In this document: positions 25,801 through 35,446 of the stretch, in pieces
Position numbering within the stretch: the first letter of the stretch is position 1
How the letters are laid out: each line of letters begins with the position of its first letter
DNA from: Ecdyonurus torrentis
Lineage: Eukaryota; Arthropoda; Insecta; Ephemeroptera; Heptageniidae
Assembly (NCBI GenBank): GCA_949318235.1
Contig: OX439131.1
Span: 20,780,725-20,844,724, forward strand
Length of the DNA: 64,000 bases
Reading direction: 5' to 3'
Position numbers and translations under genes: made by a program
Notes under the pieces: generated by a model
Seen by the model: the letters and a program-made list of their open reading frames with translations, nothing else
The model's database searches: none
What the model was told of the DNA's origin: nothing

Positions 25801-28312
25801 CTCTCAATTTGTTTATTTTTCTTGCAAGTCTTCTGTTGAGGGGACTGTGAACACAACTATTGGCTAACCCAATAAGGGAATATTATCAAGAAGTTAAGCA
25901 AGCACTGAAATACTCAAGTGTTGGTGGCTCCTATAGACATTGCATTTCATATAAAAACAGGACTTATAAATTTTAATTTTTTGATAAACAAATGATAAAA
26001 AAAAGTATGAACATTACATGATTTTATGGTACATGCAACCATATAAATAGTCATAGTTGTATAGTATTTAAAAAGCATTTGGCTGTACGAAAAACAGAAT
26101 TTCACTTAAATACTATAAATTGAATAACCATCCAGAACTATTAAAAAAAAGCTAGGCTAGATTCTAGGGAGAAAAAAAAAGTAAGAAAAGAAAATATAGT
26201 ATGTTAATTTAAAAATACATGCATTCTTTCACCAAAAGCCAAAGTAAATACCTTTTAGCAGAGGCTGGTGTGGCTACCTTTTTCCTAGGGTAACAAATAA
26301 CAAATGTGATAAAAAATATGAAGTGTGTATTTCAAGACTTTTTTTTTTTTTTTTTTTTTTATTTACTTAATTACAACAATTAACATAATCAGCCTGCATT
26401 TGGTTTAAATAAAAGCAGAGCAAACAAAAGCAGAAATTGTATTTGACTGCACAAAAGCACCAAAGTTGTGCAAATGACCAAAACATAGCTAAGCAATAAT
26501 AGCAACACTGATGTTTTTATACACAGGCAGATGACACTGAAAGCCCTACTATACCATAATTGTTTATTTACGTGAATAATATGCAAACAGTTTTTTAAGG
26601 TGAATAAAATATTTAATTTACTTAATAAAATTGCTCGTGCACAATATAAGAAGCAAAATACTTTTTTTTTTACAATTTTTTTTTTAACTGGCTGGTTGAA
26701 ATAAATGCTTATTAAACAGTTTTTGCATGCATATTGTTGTTTGGCATATTGCAAGATAGTAGCAGTTAGGATATTATGAATACACCATGCTCACATGTAT
26801 AAGCAATTTAGTTTCCTTTTTTTTTTTTTTTTTTTTTTTTTATTGAGTATGCCAATTATAAAGTGTGCATAGGGGCCTATATATTTGTGATGAAACCTGA
26901 ATAGTAAAATGACTATTTTACTGTATTAAATTTTCTGTTAATAAATCAATATACAAAATGATGGTGTTACAGTATCTCTCTTTCCTGTACAGCTCTAGCC
27001 AAAAGTTCCTGAACGATTTGCATAGGCAACCTGCCAGCACACTATGTTATCTTTATGAGAAAACACAGCGGCCGCTGCCCGATTGTTCGGGAACTTTTGG
27101 TCAGAGCTGTACTTATGCTTGATATTTTTACATATAAATATGTGTACAAAGATACACAAGGGTGTGATGTGTTACATATATGAGTATGTATGTATGTAAC
27201 TATGTGCCTTATAAATATTTAGTAGTATTGCATAATATACTTGTATAAAACTCAAAAGTATTTCAATTGGAGCACATTTCAAATGCTTGAGTATTTATCG
27301 GTAAGTTTTGCCCTCTGTTTTCACAATAAACTATAGCTTTATCACATATGGATTGCAAGTACTTGTCCGATTAAAGAATGTCACTACCAACCCAACTCAC
27401 GATACATCACTGGTAGTGACGTTCTTCAATCCACATGTGAAAAAGCAGTGGTTTACTGTGATGTATATATTGAGTCAGTATGTATGCATATGTATGAATG
27501 TAATACAAAATATCCCAGAATGATAGTTACACATACGCAACCAACACATTACAGTTGCATTTGGTATGTATGTATTGTAGCACTATGGACACAGAAAGTT
27601 ACAAAGCATTGGATATATGGAAAAATGGTAAATGTAGCAACATAGCCACAAAGATAATACAGGTCTAGGTAGAGAGCGGGTGTGGTGGGAGGCAAAAAAC
27701 ACAATGAAATGTTGTCTTTTACTTCCTTTGTTTGCAACTTCATGTGTCTGTATCGGTACATCCAGTTATGTATGATCGGTTATGATATCATATCATATTA
27801 TGTATGTAGTCATAGTCAACTTGGGTGACTTTGAATACCGCTGTACCCAATTATGTACATACATATCTCTACTTTAGGCACTTTCATTTCAAATTTTTGT
27901 TCTGAAATGAGGCCCCAAGACAGATATAATTGGGTATTCATATATATGCAAGTAACAGGTAACAGCCCGCCAGGTTGACTGTATGATGTGTGCTACATTA
28001 GTATCACACTTAAATTAATCAAAATTATTTGCAAATCTATCTTTACAATATTCAAATATTTGCTTTACAAGATACAATATTCTGATTTCTCTGAGAAATT
28101 TATTAAAAGCAACTTTGCATGAAATCTTTGTAGGTATCAACGTATCGATGGAGCCTTTATCTAAATCAGATTCACTATTTATGTATCAATCTACATCATA
28201 CTCACTCAAGTGCACCATCTGCAACAGTTCCTGGTGGAGCAGAAGGAGGTCCTGGTTCAACAGATTCAATAGATCCTGGTGGTAGTGTAAGGTTTAACTT
28301 GTTTTTTGACAT
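11419..28312 (-). CDS. MEK: MEK, dual-specificity MAP kinase kinase (MAP2K1/2 type), complete, 8 exons
   Basis: Cytoplasmic kinase that phosphorylates ERK on Thr and Tyr downstream of Raf. Coding exons on the minus strand are 28312-28206, 22259-22046, 20774-20662, 20238-20127, 17752-17576, 17262-17064, 16112-15928 and 11532-11419 (TGA), giving 406 aa against 393-396 in human MEK1 and fly Dsor1. Seen in order: an N-terminal docking-like [12 protein letters not shown], glycine loop GAGNGG (85-90), MARK lysine (K107), HRDVKPSN (D200), DFG (D218), activation serines in [11 protein letters not shown] (S228, S232), a proline-rich insert (about 275-325) and the C-terminal DVD-like GWVCKTMDL. All catalytic residues are intact. 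The start matches insect MEK. Exon 2 uses the upstream of two tandem AGs, required by phase. Introns of 4.4 and 5.9 kb are full of transposons. Confidence 0.96.
11841..12090. mobile_element. Near-perfect palindromic MITE, 250 bp
   Basis: Ends GTGTAATATCC and GGATATTACAC continue inward as one long inverted repeat of about 105 bp per arm, with matching TCATTGATTTCTAAT and CCATTCACAAAAT blocks. The loop is about 35 bp. It lies in the last MEK intron. Confidence 0.75.
12150..15283. repeat. 3.1-kb imperfect palindrome (fold-back element) in last MEK intron
   Basis: Left arm 12150-13152 and right arm 14278-15283 are inverted copies centred near 13716. Shared blocks in order include CATCCGGGTACTTCATGG, TTTGAGTTTGTCCCGG, a CCGCCCCCCTTTACCTGC patch and ATCACCGCGATGAGTTAT. 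Weaker symmetry continues into the spacer (GGTATAATTAA; AAGTGGTCCATT motifs). No ORF of note occurs. It is likely a non-autonomous fold-back transposon, as about 1-kb terminal repeats are too long for a typical MITE. Confidence 0.8.
15432..15636. mobile_element. MITE with perfect 57-bp terminal inverted repeats
   Basis: Positions 15432-15488 and 15580-15636 are exact inverted complements (start TAGAGACCCTTAACAGAG). The perfect match implies recent insertion. The spacer is 91 bp and GC-richer. It lies in the last MEK intron, about 290 bp from exon 7. Confidence 0.85.
16270..16912. mobile_element. Palindromic MITE, family shared with 21249-21713, with inner palindrome
   Basis: Ends ATTAGAGCATGT and TCTCTAAT, with TTAATAAAA, AATTGGGACTTGGGAT and GCTAGAT blocks, match the element at 21249-21713 in the same order. 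An unrelated GC-richer palindrome (about 16448-16637, with TTTACAAATTTCC and CGATCTACACTTT arms) sits inside, suggesting a second insertion. It lies in the intron between MEK exons 6 and 7. Confidence 0.65.
17790..19490. mobile_element. MITE carrying a hAT-type insertion in its left terminal repeat
   Basis: If 17865-19147 is set aside, the rest is a short inverted-repeat element. Its arms read AATTACCAGCAAGGG, TTTACCACAGTAGA and TCTATGGAGAGGT on the left and the inverse on the right (19370-19460). The hAT insertion interrupts the left arm and duplicated CCAGCAAG. The terminal motif relates it to the elements at 23560-24210 and 24530-24905. Confidence 0.65.
17865..19139. mobile_element. Non-autonomous hAT-type element with 8-bp duplication CCAGCAAG
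   Basis: Termini CAGGGCCGGCTTGG and CCAAGCCGGCCCTG are inverted, and exact 8-bp flanks CCAGCAAG occur at 17857-17864 and 19140-19147. The 1275-bp unit has no transposase. Subterminal inverted GGACCGGG blocks are present. The last 170 bp hold a GC-rich block (CCACGCCCC, AACTGGGGGGCTG, CAGACCCCCCG) also found at the same relative place in 55750-58351, so the two are one family. It lies in the MEK intron upstream of exon 5 on the coding strand's reverse. Confidence 0.88.
20391..20595. mobile_element. MITE, about 205 bp
   Basis: Ends GAGGGCTAC and GTAGCCCTC continue inward as GGCATTTTGGTACT, CTGCAATC and TGCAATTTTGG in inverted copies, with CCCC/GGGG near the centre. No target duplication is clear. 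It lies in the MEK intron between exons 3 and 4. Confidence 0.7.
21249..21713. mobile_element. Almost perfect 465-bp palindromic MITE
   Basis: The two arms of roughly 210 bp are nearly identical inverted copies from TACGTTTAAAAAAAT to the mirror end, with a loop of about 45 bp. The order of blocks matches 16270-16912. Arm identity is higher here, so this copy looks younger. It lies in the MEK intron between exons 2 and 3. Confidence 0.85.
21829..22013. mobile_element. Short inverted-repeat element next to MEK exon 2
   Basis: AAGTAGATGGC and CCAAAGAGAAT on the left pair with an inverted ATTCCTCTTTGG-like block and CATCTACTT on the right. It is about 185 bp and has diverged arms. It ends about 30 bp from the splice donor of MEK exon 2. 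Confidence 0.5.
23249..23409. mobile_element. MITE, about 160 bp
   Basis: Left AACTAATAAGGGAACAACT and right AGTTGTTCCTTTATTAGT are inverted copies, followed inward by AAGCGATTT and CACTTCCGTTT-like blocks. The centre is GC-richer (ACGCATGCGCAGAACG). Confidence 0.7.
23560..24210. mobile_element. Inverted-repeat element interrupted by a second insertion
   Basis: Left arm (GAAAGAAAGG, AGCAAGGGCCTTACCATAG, TTGTCAGTCCTTA) and right arm (GGACTGACAA, TTTTTACCAACTGTGG, CCTTTCTTTC) are inverted. A 262-bp element at 23798-24059 splits the centre. It is the same family as 24530-24905. Confidence 0.6.
23798..24059. mobile_element. Palindromic insertion with 8-bp duplication GTAAGGAC
   Basis: GTAAGGAC occurs at 23790-23797 and 24060-24067. 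Between them lies an element starting CAGGGTCGTG, mostly a palindrome of two ~90-bp arms meeting at GAATTTTAAAATTC. The 8-bp duplication suggests hAT-type mobilisation, although the two outermost ends match only weakly. Confidence 0.65.
24530..24905. mobile_element. Inverted-repeat element, family of 23560-24210
   Basis: The arms carry AGGTATG and TTTAAAAGAAA at the left and TTTCAAATTTATCATACCT at the right, then CTTACCATAG, GGTGAAAATCTTG, TCCTTACAAAC and their inverses. A C-run (24808-24822) lies in the right arm. Confidence 0.6.
25418..25834. mobile_element. Palindromic element, about 417 bp
   Basis: Ends AGAAGACTTGCAAGAA and TTCTTGCAAGTCTTCT are inverted, as are the inner blocks GAGAGCCCAACA (left form CAGAGCCCAACA), AGCAAATGACTT and CTATTATTTCCCTGAAT. 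The left arm has a 14-bp insertion. Confidence 0.7.
26990..27109. mobile_element. 120-bp Tc1/mariner-type MITE with TA duplication
   Basis: Ends CAGCTCTAGCCAAAAGTTC and GAACTTTTGGTCAGAGCTG are inverted, flanked by TA at 26988-26989 and 27110-27111. The GC-rich centre includes GCGGCCGC. Size, ends and TA fit a mariner-derived MITE. Confidence 0.8.
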
Positions 28313-28874
28313 TTTTCTTGCCCCTGCTAGACCGGCTAGAGCTTTAACAATAAGGGCGTAGGTCAATATTCGAGCAGGTGGGTAAATCGTTTATTACTCA
28401 CCTTACGAAGGCAATTTATGTATATTAATGTTAAATTTGTAAAACTAATGCTTATTTATCTTATGGATATATTTTTTAGTGGTAAACGTTGCAATAAAGT
28501 GCAAATAAGTGGTTATTTACACTGCTTAAGAAAATGTCAACTCTACCACCGACAAAAAATTCAGCTGGTGTCAGGGATTTTCGATGCTCAACTTATTAAT
28601 GGCGCGAAAACAACGCAATTTGAATTCAGCTCTAAAGTTTGTCGTTCGTGAAAGCCTGAGCGCGCATCGATTGTAGCTCGTCCACATTATACTGTGTAGG
28701 TAGCTCGTCAACTCAGCGAGCATCACATTTTTTCCTCCTTTATTTTGATATTTTTGTGCCAAGTTAGGACTAATAATTGTTTGTATTTCAAGTCATGACT
28801 AGAATATCCTATCATCTTTAGTTTTAGCATAGTTTTATATAGTATAATTTATTGGATCGTAATCGTCGTTCAGC
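28313..28874 (-). promoter_or_regulatory. MEK 5' UTR / upstream region
   Basis: About 560 bp lie between the MEK ATG and the left end of the large transposon. The first 100 bp are probably 5' UTR. CG-containing sequence at 28640-28720 could be promoter-proximal. No TATA box was identified, so the start site is not placed. Confidence 0.35.
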
Positions 28875-29203
28875 GTATAGGGTCTATGCGCATGACGTCA
28901 TTCTTCAATTTTAAATTCTCGCGCTTGTCGCTGCGGCCATGTTGGATAACATCTAGCTTATTTTTTATATCAGGTACGTGTTAAATTGCAATGTTTACGA
29001 TTGAAATATTTACTGAAATAAAATAATTAAAAAGTAATTGTTGATTGTTAAATTTAAAACAAATATTTGCCTTCAATTTTTTAAAGTCAGAACTGTTAAT
29101 TGTATGCAAATAAATGAGTTATTTCGTTTTAATATGTCCTCGATCGTCAGGCGATTGACATATGTATATTGATTGAAATTTAATTACTTTTTAGGGTCTG
29201 AAA

Positions 29204-31324
29204 ATGGTTTTTTGCTGCATAGTTGGTTGCTCAAATACTTACAAGTCTGGAAATAATAGACGTTTTTATCGATTACCGAAAGTTATTAGGAAACAATGTG
29301 ATAAAACGTTGACTTTATCGGACCAGAGACGCCGGCTGTGGATATCAAGGATCAATAGAAAGAAACTGAACCTGGAATATGCTCGTGTGTGTGACAAACA
29401 CTTCTTATCAGGTATGTGTGTATATATTATAATTTAAATATATGTTAATTTGTAATTGCAGAGTAAAAACATAAATGCAATGTATTTTTACAATAATTAT
29501 TGTGATAAATGGCCAGGCTGTTTATATGATAATATAGAGCTACTATTCATGACCCACTCCCCCCCCCCCCCTCTTGAACTATAGCATTTTTTTTATGCCT
29601 CTGGCTAGGCAGAGGTCCCAACGCCACATTTGTGTGAGTGAGGGTCCCTTTGACTCGGTTGCCAGGTGGGCCCTCTGGTGTTGCCAGGCTGGTGATAAAC
29701 GTTACAGCTTATCTACAAACAATTTTTTTAACGTCAAACTTTTTATAAATTTACAGGTCAGCCAGCTGGATTATTTGATGACACAAGTGTTGATTGGGCC
29801 CCATCTCTGCAATTAGGCTATGACTGCAAGTTAAACACAGACGTAGAACACCAACGACACAATCGGAGTATGAAACGGAGGAAAGTATTAAGTGATATGA
29901 CAAACACTAATTCGACATTGTTGCCTCCTGTACCAGTAGAACAAGATCATCTGCTCACTTCACCTTCTGAAGTAATTTTTCCTGATGAAGTTGAAATGGT
30001 TGTTGATGAGGTGATAGATAATACAAATGACAATTATGGTGACCATTATCTTGCGGCATTAGGTAATTCTGACAGTGTTATTAACAATGAGTTCAATCAA
30101 GATTTGTCATATGAAAGTGTAAGTGAAGAGTTAGTGAATACAAGTTTGCAGCATGACAATAATTATAATACGTCATGTCATAGTGAAAACATTATTTACG
30201 TTCCTGTTGTTAGTGTTGAGGAGAATGAAGGTTTGGTTTATTATGAATGTTTAAATCATTTAGCAACTGAAAATAAAGTGAAGCAAACATTTTGTGATAG
30301 CTCAACTCAAACTGACATGGAAGGTGCTTTCTTGTACCAGTTAGAAACTGATAACCGATATCTGAGAGAGGAGATCGTTGAATTAAAAAAAAAAATTGTG
30401 AAACATGCTGATGTTTGTGAAGAAAAGTTAAAGCAGCCAGGAAATGAAAAACTGGTTAAGTTCTATACAGGTATTAGTAACTTTTCTCTCTTGTTTAGAA
30501 TTTTTACTTTCATTCAAGTTGCCTTACCACCTCAGTCAGAGAAAAACTGTCTATCACATTTCCAAGAATTTTTGCTCGTATTGATGCGTTTAAGATTAAA
30601 TGTTCCTCTTCAAGATCTTGCATATAGATTTGGAATATCTCAATCAACTGCTTCAAGAATATTTAAAAAATGGATAGATGTGATGCACATTAGACTTAGG
30701 CCAGTAATCAGGTGGCCCGATAGGGAGGATCTTTGGAATGCCATGCCAAACTCCTTTAAAAGAATTTTTGGCAACAAAGTAGCAGTAATCATAGACTGCT
30801 TTGAAGTCTTCATTATCAGACCATCAGCACTTCTTGCTAGAGCAGTTACATTTTCAAATTACAAACATCATAATACTGTGAAGTACCTTATTGGTATTAC
30901 TCCAGCAGGTACCATTTCATTCTTGTCTGATGGATATGGTGGTCGATGCAGTGATAAGTTTATCACAGAAGATTGTGGCTTCCTGGATAACATTTTACCT
31001 GGTGATGCTGTGATGGCTGACCGAGGCTTCAACATTGCAGATACCCTTGGAAACACTAACTCAAGTCTCCTTGTCCCTACATTTACCAAAGGTAAAAATC
31101 AGCTGGAGATGGTAGAAACTGAAGAGACAAGGAAAATTTCAAACCTGAGAATTCATGTAGAGAGAGTGATTGGTTTGGTGAGAAGTAAGTTCACTATTTT
31201 GTCAGGAACTTTACCTGTAGAATGTTTAGTCTCTGAAGAGGGTGAAAGTCCAATGATAGATAAAATTGCTACAGTTTGTTGTGCTCTTACAAACTTTTGT
31301 CCTAGCATTGTCTCACAAGAGTAA
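29204..31324 (+). CDS. THAP-domain DDE transposase (DDE_Tnp_4 / Harbinger-related), 591 aa, two exons
   Basis: DNA-cutting transposase of the surrounding element. Exon 1 is 29204-29411, exon 2 29757-31324, joined in phase 1. The N-terminal THAP zinc finger has C5, C9, C63 and H66 with W46 between and continues across the intron into GQPAGLFDD. Next come an acidic low-complexity linker (about 110-250), a short coiled coil (about 262-297), [14 protein letters not shown], a helix-turn-helix ([17 protein letters not shown], about 358-374) and the DDE catalytic domain: D416 in [11 protein letters not shown]491 in VMADRGFNI and E538 in [10 protein letters not shown]. All three acids are present and no stop interrupts, so it could be active or recently active. 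An AATAAA sits at 31414-31419. A 5' UTR intron ending before the ATG (about 29194) is plausible. Domestication is the alternative; the intact ends argue against it. Confidence 0.9.
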
Positions 31325-32485
31325 AGTCAAATATAAGTACTTGCGCTATCATTTGAATCACTTGGTATTTTAATAATCTATTTTAAATGTAAGAATATAA
31401 TGTAAATTATTTTAATAAAGTCAATTAAATAAATTTAATATGTGCATTTTTGTGGTGAACTGTATAAATACATTATTACTGCATTGGATTTTTACTATTT
31501 TAATAATTTATTCGTTATTTATTCAATTCTTAAACTTATTAATATATGCATATTAAATACATGTATTCTAAATTATCAATATAATATAAAACTATGCTTG
31601 TTATATAATATTACTACATATTGGAGTTCTTTAAATTAAATGTTTTTATTGTATTAATTAGAGAAAATGTTATAAACTCTTCCCTTGATGAGCTAAAAAT
31701 AAAAGACTGAAATTGATATTTTTTTACAAATATTAAAGTGCTTTGTTCATATTGTATTACACATAAAAAAGGAGATATTTATAAACTGTTACATATTAAT
31801 AAAAGAAAAAAAATATACAAATTCTATACCTTTTTGTATAATTAATAATTATCATTTAATAAAACATACGAGCCGATACTTTGGATTATATTGATTGTAA
31901 ATTGTTATAAATAAAAACACATTGATTTGTAATTGTAACTATTTTATTGTTGGATCCCTCTTCCCCAAAATAGTGCAATACATTGTTTAGCAAGACTTAT
32001 TATTTTCAGACGCTGAAGGAATCTGCAAGCGTAGCATATTTTTCTATGCTATGTCACTCGATCCTTACAAATACATCTCCATGTGTGGATCTCTTAACCT
32101 TTGCTTCACAATTGTATGAAAATGATTATATTTGAAGCAAATCTATAAAATAGTCTAATTTAATTAAAATACATTCTTGCAATATTTCTGAGTGTGTGTG
32201 TATTATATATAATATATATATAATTTTGATACTCGTCAAAAATGAGACAGTGAAAAATATACATTAAAAAACTGATTGTTACTTACAACTTCTTCATCCT
32301 CTTTTATAACAGATCAATCATTTTTTATTTAATATTTGGTGATATATACTTTTATGCTGCAGAAAAATAAACAATATAATATATATATTATTTTATAAAT
32401 TGGTAACTACCCCCCACCCTAAATTTAGATTGATGGAATATAACATTTCTGAAAATAAAGTTTGCTCAGTAATAGAAATTATTCT
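31325..32485. other. Spacer between convergent transposon genes
   Basis: AT-rich 1.16 kb between the two stop codons, holding the 3' ends of both transcripts (AATAAA at 31414 for the + gene). No further coding sequence is seen. Confidence 0.6.
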
Positions 32486-33837
32486 TTACACTGCCCCATT
32501 TTTTTCTTTTTTTTTTAAATAATAAAGTTTTTTGTTGCAATCTGGACACAACCATTTTTTTGTTTTTAAATCACTATCTATCATCAAACAAGTTGCATGA
32601 AATAATTTTATTTTACAAGCAGTATAAGTGCATTTTATTACAGAACTATTGATATTATTATTATTACAGTAACAAATATCATGTTTCTTAGTAGCCACAC
32701 TATCATCAGAAAGAGAGGTATCACTTTTGGAATAGAATGAACCAACTAACTCTGGTAATATTGCTAATTTAAAAAATATATAGCTTTTTTTAATAATTTC
32801 ATTCTGGAATTCAAGATCAGGGATAACTCTTTCTACAAATAAACTGTCCTTAGAATACACAACAAAATCACAATATAAAGCTGCTGGAAGACAAGCTAGT
32901 TGTGTTTGAATTTGGTAATAATAACTATGATTTTTGTCTAATTCTTTTTGTTTGGTCAATGGGTTAATTTTTAAACACGAGCTTTTTTTTTCAACCAAGT
33001 CATCGACATTCTTGTCTTTAATACAAAAAGGACATTTAGCTTCAGCTATACCAAAGCCACAGCAATCACACTCTATCAACAAGTCAGGACTAGCTCCAAC
33101 ATGAATATACTGTTCATGAATATGGAAACCTGTTTCACTTACCTTAACATTAACATGACCTTGTGTAATTCTAAAGCTTTTATATGACTCAAGAGCATCA
33201 TTTTCATGCTCACATCCATAACGTGTAGCTTTATTTGTAAAAGAATAAAGTTTAGGATGACATGAAGTTAACACTAAACTTACAGATGGACAATATGGAT
33301 CAGTACAGCAAATAGATTTCATTTTAGAAGCAACGCATTTCCCTGCTCTCTGGTCATACCAAACTGGGCATCTACTTTGTGTACTTGTAGCCACTGGGAC
33401 AGCTTGTCTTTGACTGGTTGTGATTGTAACATTTTTAAAGATTTGCTGAGAATATTTTAATATATTTGAATAATTTTCTTCACTAATCTTACTGTCATAA
33501 AGTTTTGCATATGAGATTGGTAAACATCCTTGACCACTCTCCATGGCAGCTTGCGCGGGGCTCTGTTTACTAGCTTTAAGTAATGAACTGTACTGTGGGT
33601 ACTCCTTCAGCATTGCTGCTGATTTACTCTCCTTGTACACATCAGCATATAACTGATCCAACTCTTCCTTGCTTGGTTCCTTGATTAAATTAAGGTACGC
33701 AGGTTTTTGGCTGTGTGTGCTACCATCCATAGATGCACTGCAACATCCGTCTCGAAGGAGATTCTCGTGCTTCTTTTTGGAGGAACTGAAGTCAATCTGG
33801 ACACATTACAAAAATTAAAATTACATTACAACAACAA

Positions 33838-33870
<33 letters not shown>

Positions 33871-34146
33871 ACACCTGTTTCATAATTATAAAAACTGGAG
33901 TGTGTGTGTATACATGAAACAGAAGGTATAAGCATAGAAAGCAAAGGAAGTATGTCAGGATAGAAAGTTGTTGAGGTCTATCACTAAATTGATGCTTTTT
34001 GATTTACCCCGAAAGGGACTAAATTAATTGCCAAGATATGTAATAAGTATATACAGTATACATATATACATACATATACATCACGAGCGAGTGGTGAAAA
34101 GATATGCATATATGTATCATGTGTATATATGATTCATATACGTTTC

Positions 34147-34177
<31 letters not shown>

Positions 34178-34231
34178 TGTATGTATGTATGTATGTATGT
34201 ATGTATGTATGTATGTATGTATGTATGTATG

Positions 34232-34263
<32 letters not shown>

Positions 34264-35446
34264 TGTATGTATGTATGTATGTATGTATGTATGTATGTAT
34301 GTATGTATGTATATATGTACAGTATGTTTTAAAACAAATGGGACACAAATGATTTTTTTTTTTTTTTTTTTGACGCACCAATACGATTCGATGAATAACA
34401 ATGAAAGAGGTATTCACTGTTGCACTTCTCCACCTTTCACTTGACTTTTATCATTTTGATATGATCCAATTGGTCAAGACAGAAAACGAGTAGTCCAAGC
34501 GATAAGTAAACATCATGCAAACAAAGAGAGCGAGCATATTTTGGTTTGTTTTCATGAAAGTCAAGTAAAAGGCGGAGAAGTGCAGCAATGAATATCTCTC
34601 TTATTATTATTCATCGACTCGTATTGGTGCAGTAAAAATACGTAAAATCATTTGTGCCCCATTTCTTAGAAAATATACTGTACATACACACATAGGTGCA
34701 TATGATCAATTTTATATTAATGAGTCCTCAACAGTAACAAGAATTTAGAGATAAAGATGGGATGTACTTTTATTTTGTACATTATTGAATACGTACATCT
34801 TTTATTTTCATATATGGAACTTGCTTCAATGATGGTGGCAACCATTGGCACAATTTGGAAGTGGAGGAGACTTCATCACGCTTCTTCACAATGTATTCTG
34901 TCATATATAATACAGCTGCCATGTGGGAGCATACTTCTCCAAGTCCAGCCATACACGTGCAATGTCCTGTGATAATAGTACCAACATCTTCTACAAGTAC
35001 CCATGTTTCATGTGGAGGCTTGCTGCCAATTGACTGGGAGTAGTTAACCTGGAAATTCAAAATAAAATAAATAATCTTATGACAAAGGCAAATCATAGTG
35101 GCCTATCTACCTTAGTAATGAGCAATTTCTTATCATTGCTCAAAGATTTTACTCCAATCTGCTGCACCCAACCATTAGTAAAATAATTGTGGCCCTCCAA
35201 ACTTTTGTAGGCTTTAATAGCTTCTTTTGTATAAAAACTGTTTTTTTCAGTAAAATACGTATAAATGTCACCAAATTGAACATTAGGAAAAGAACTGGCT
35301 TCTTTGTTTAATGAATCAGGATTAACTGAGTACGGGTTTATATTATCACACATAGACATTTTTTCTCTGTATCTACTCAATGCTGATGAAGATAAGGAAT
35401 TAAGGTATTCATCAGGTGTTAACTTTTGCTTCTTCTTTGGTGGCAT
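32486..35446 (-). CDS. SWIM zinc finger + YqaJ-type nuclease + PHD finger protein, 632 aa, three exons
   Basis: Second gene of the transposon. Minus-strand exons are 35446-35111, 35048-34797 and 33796-32486, all joined in phase 0. Exon 2 holds a SWIM finger (C142-x-C144...C152-x-H154, in GHCTCMAGLGEVCSH). Exon 3 starts IDFSSSKKK and carries the YqaJ/lambda-exonuclease-like PD-(D/E)xK core: YGCEHE, then GASPD (D434), then E448-A-K450 in GIAEAKCP, then QIQTQL (from 491). The C-terminus (571-616) is a PHD-like finger (CxC, C, C, H, C, CxxC). The metal-binding acids and zinc ligands are all present. A role trimming or processing DNA ends during transposition is inferred from the fold only. Intron 2 carries a MITE and a TGTA microsatellite. 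Confidence 0.87.
34149..34312. repeat. (TGTA)n microsatellite
   Basis: About 40 tandem TGTA units with one TATG interruption near 34232, inside intron 2 of the SWIM-YqaJ gene. Periodic ORFs through it on both strands are artefacts. Confidence 0.97.
34320..34680. mobile_element. Palindromic Tc1/mariner-type MITE, 361 bp, nested in the transposon gene intron
   Basis: Ends CAGTATGTTTT and its inverse are flanked by TA (34318-34319, 34681-34682). The arms share AATGGGACACAAATGA, GCACCAATACGA, TTGCACTTCTCC and TTTCACTTGACTT blocks in mirror order. The left arm has a long T run. Confidence 0.8.

Larger units (their letters stand above)
22260..28205 (-). other. First MEK intron (5.9 kb), repeats only
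   Basis: Between MEK exons 1 and 2 I see no further coding sequence. The intron contains long T runs (22820-22850, 26339-26360, 26818-26840), the transposons listed separately and AT-rich filler. ORFs in it are short and lack recognisable domains. Confidence 0.6.

Noticed and set aside
26389..26754. 121-aa minus-strand ORF in the first MEK intron
   Set aside because: Leu/Cys/Phe-rich translation of AT-rich intron without homology signal or codon bias like the true exons.
34104..34444. Overlapping ORFs on both strands made of a tetranucleotide repeat
   Set aside because: They are translations of the (TGTA)n microsatellite within an intron, not genes.
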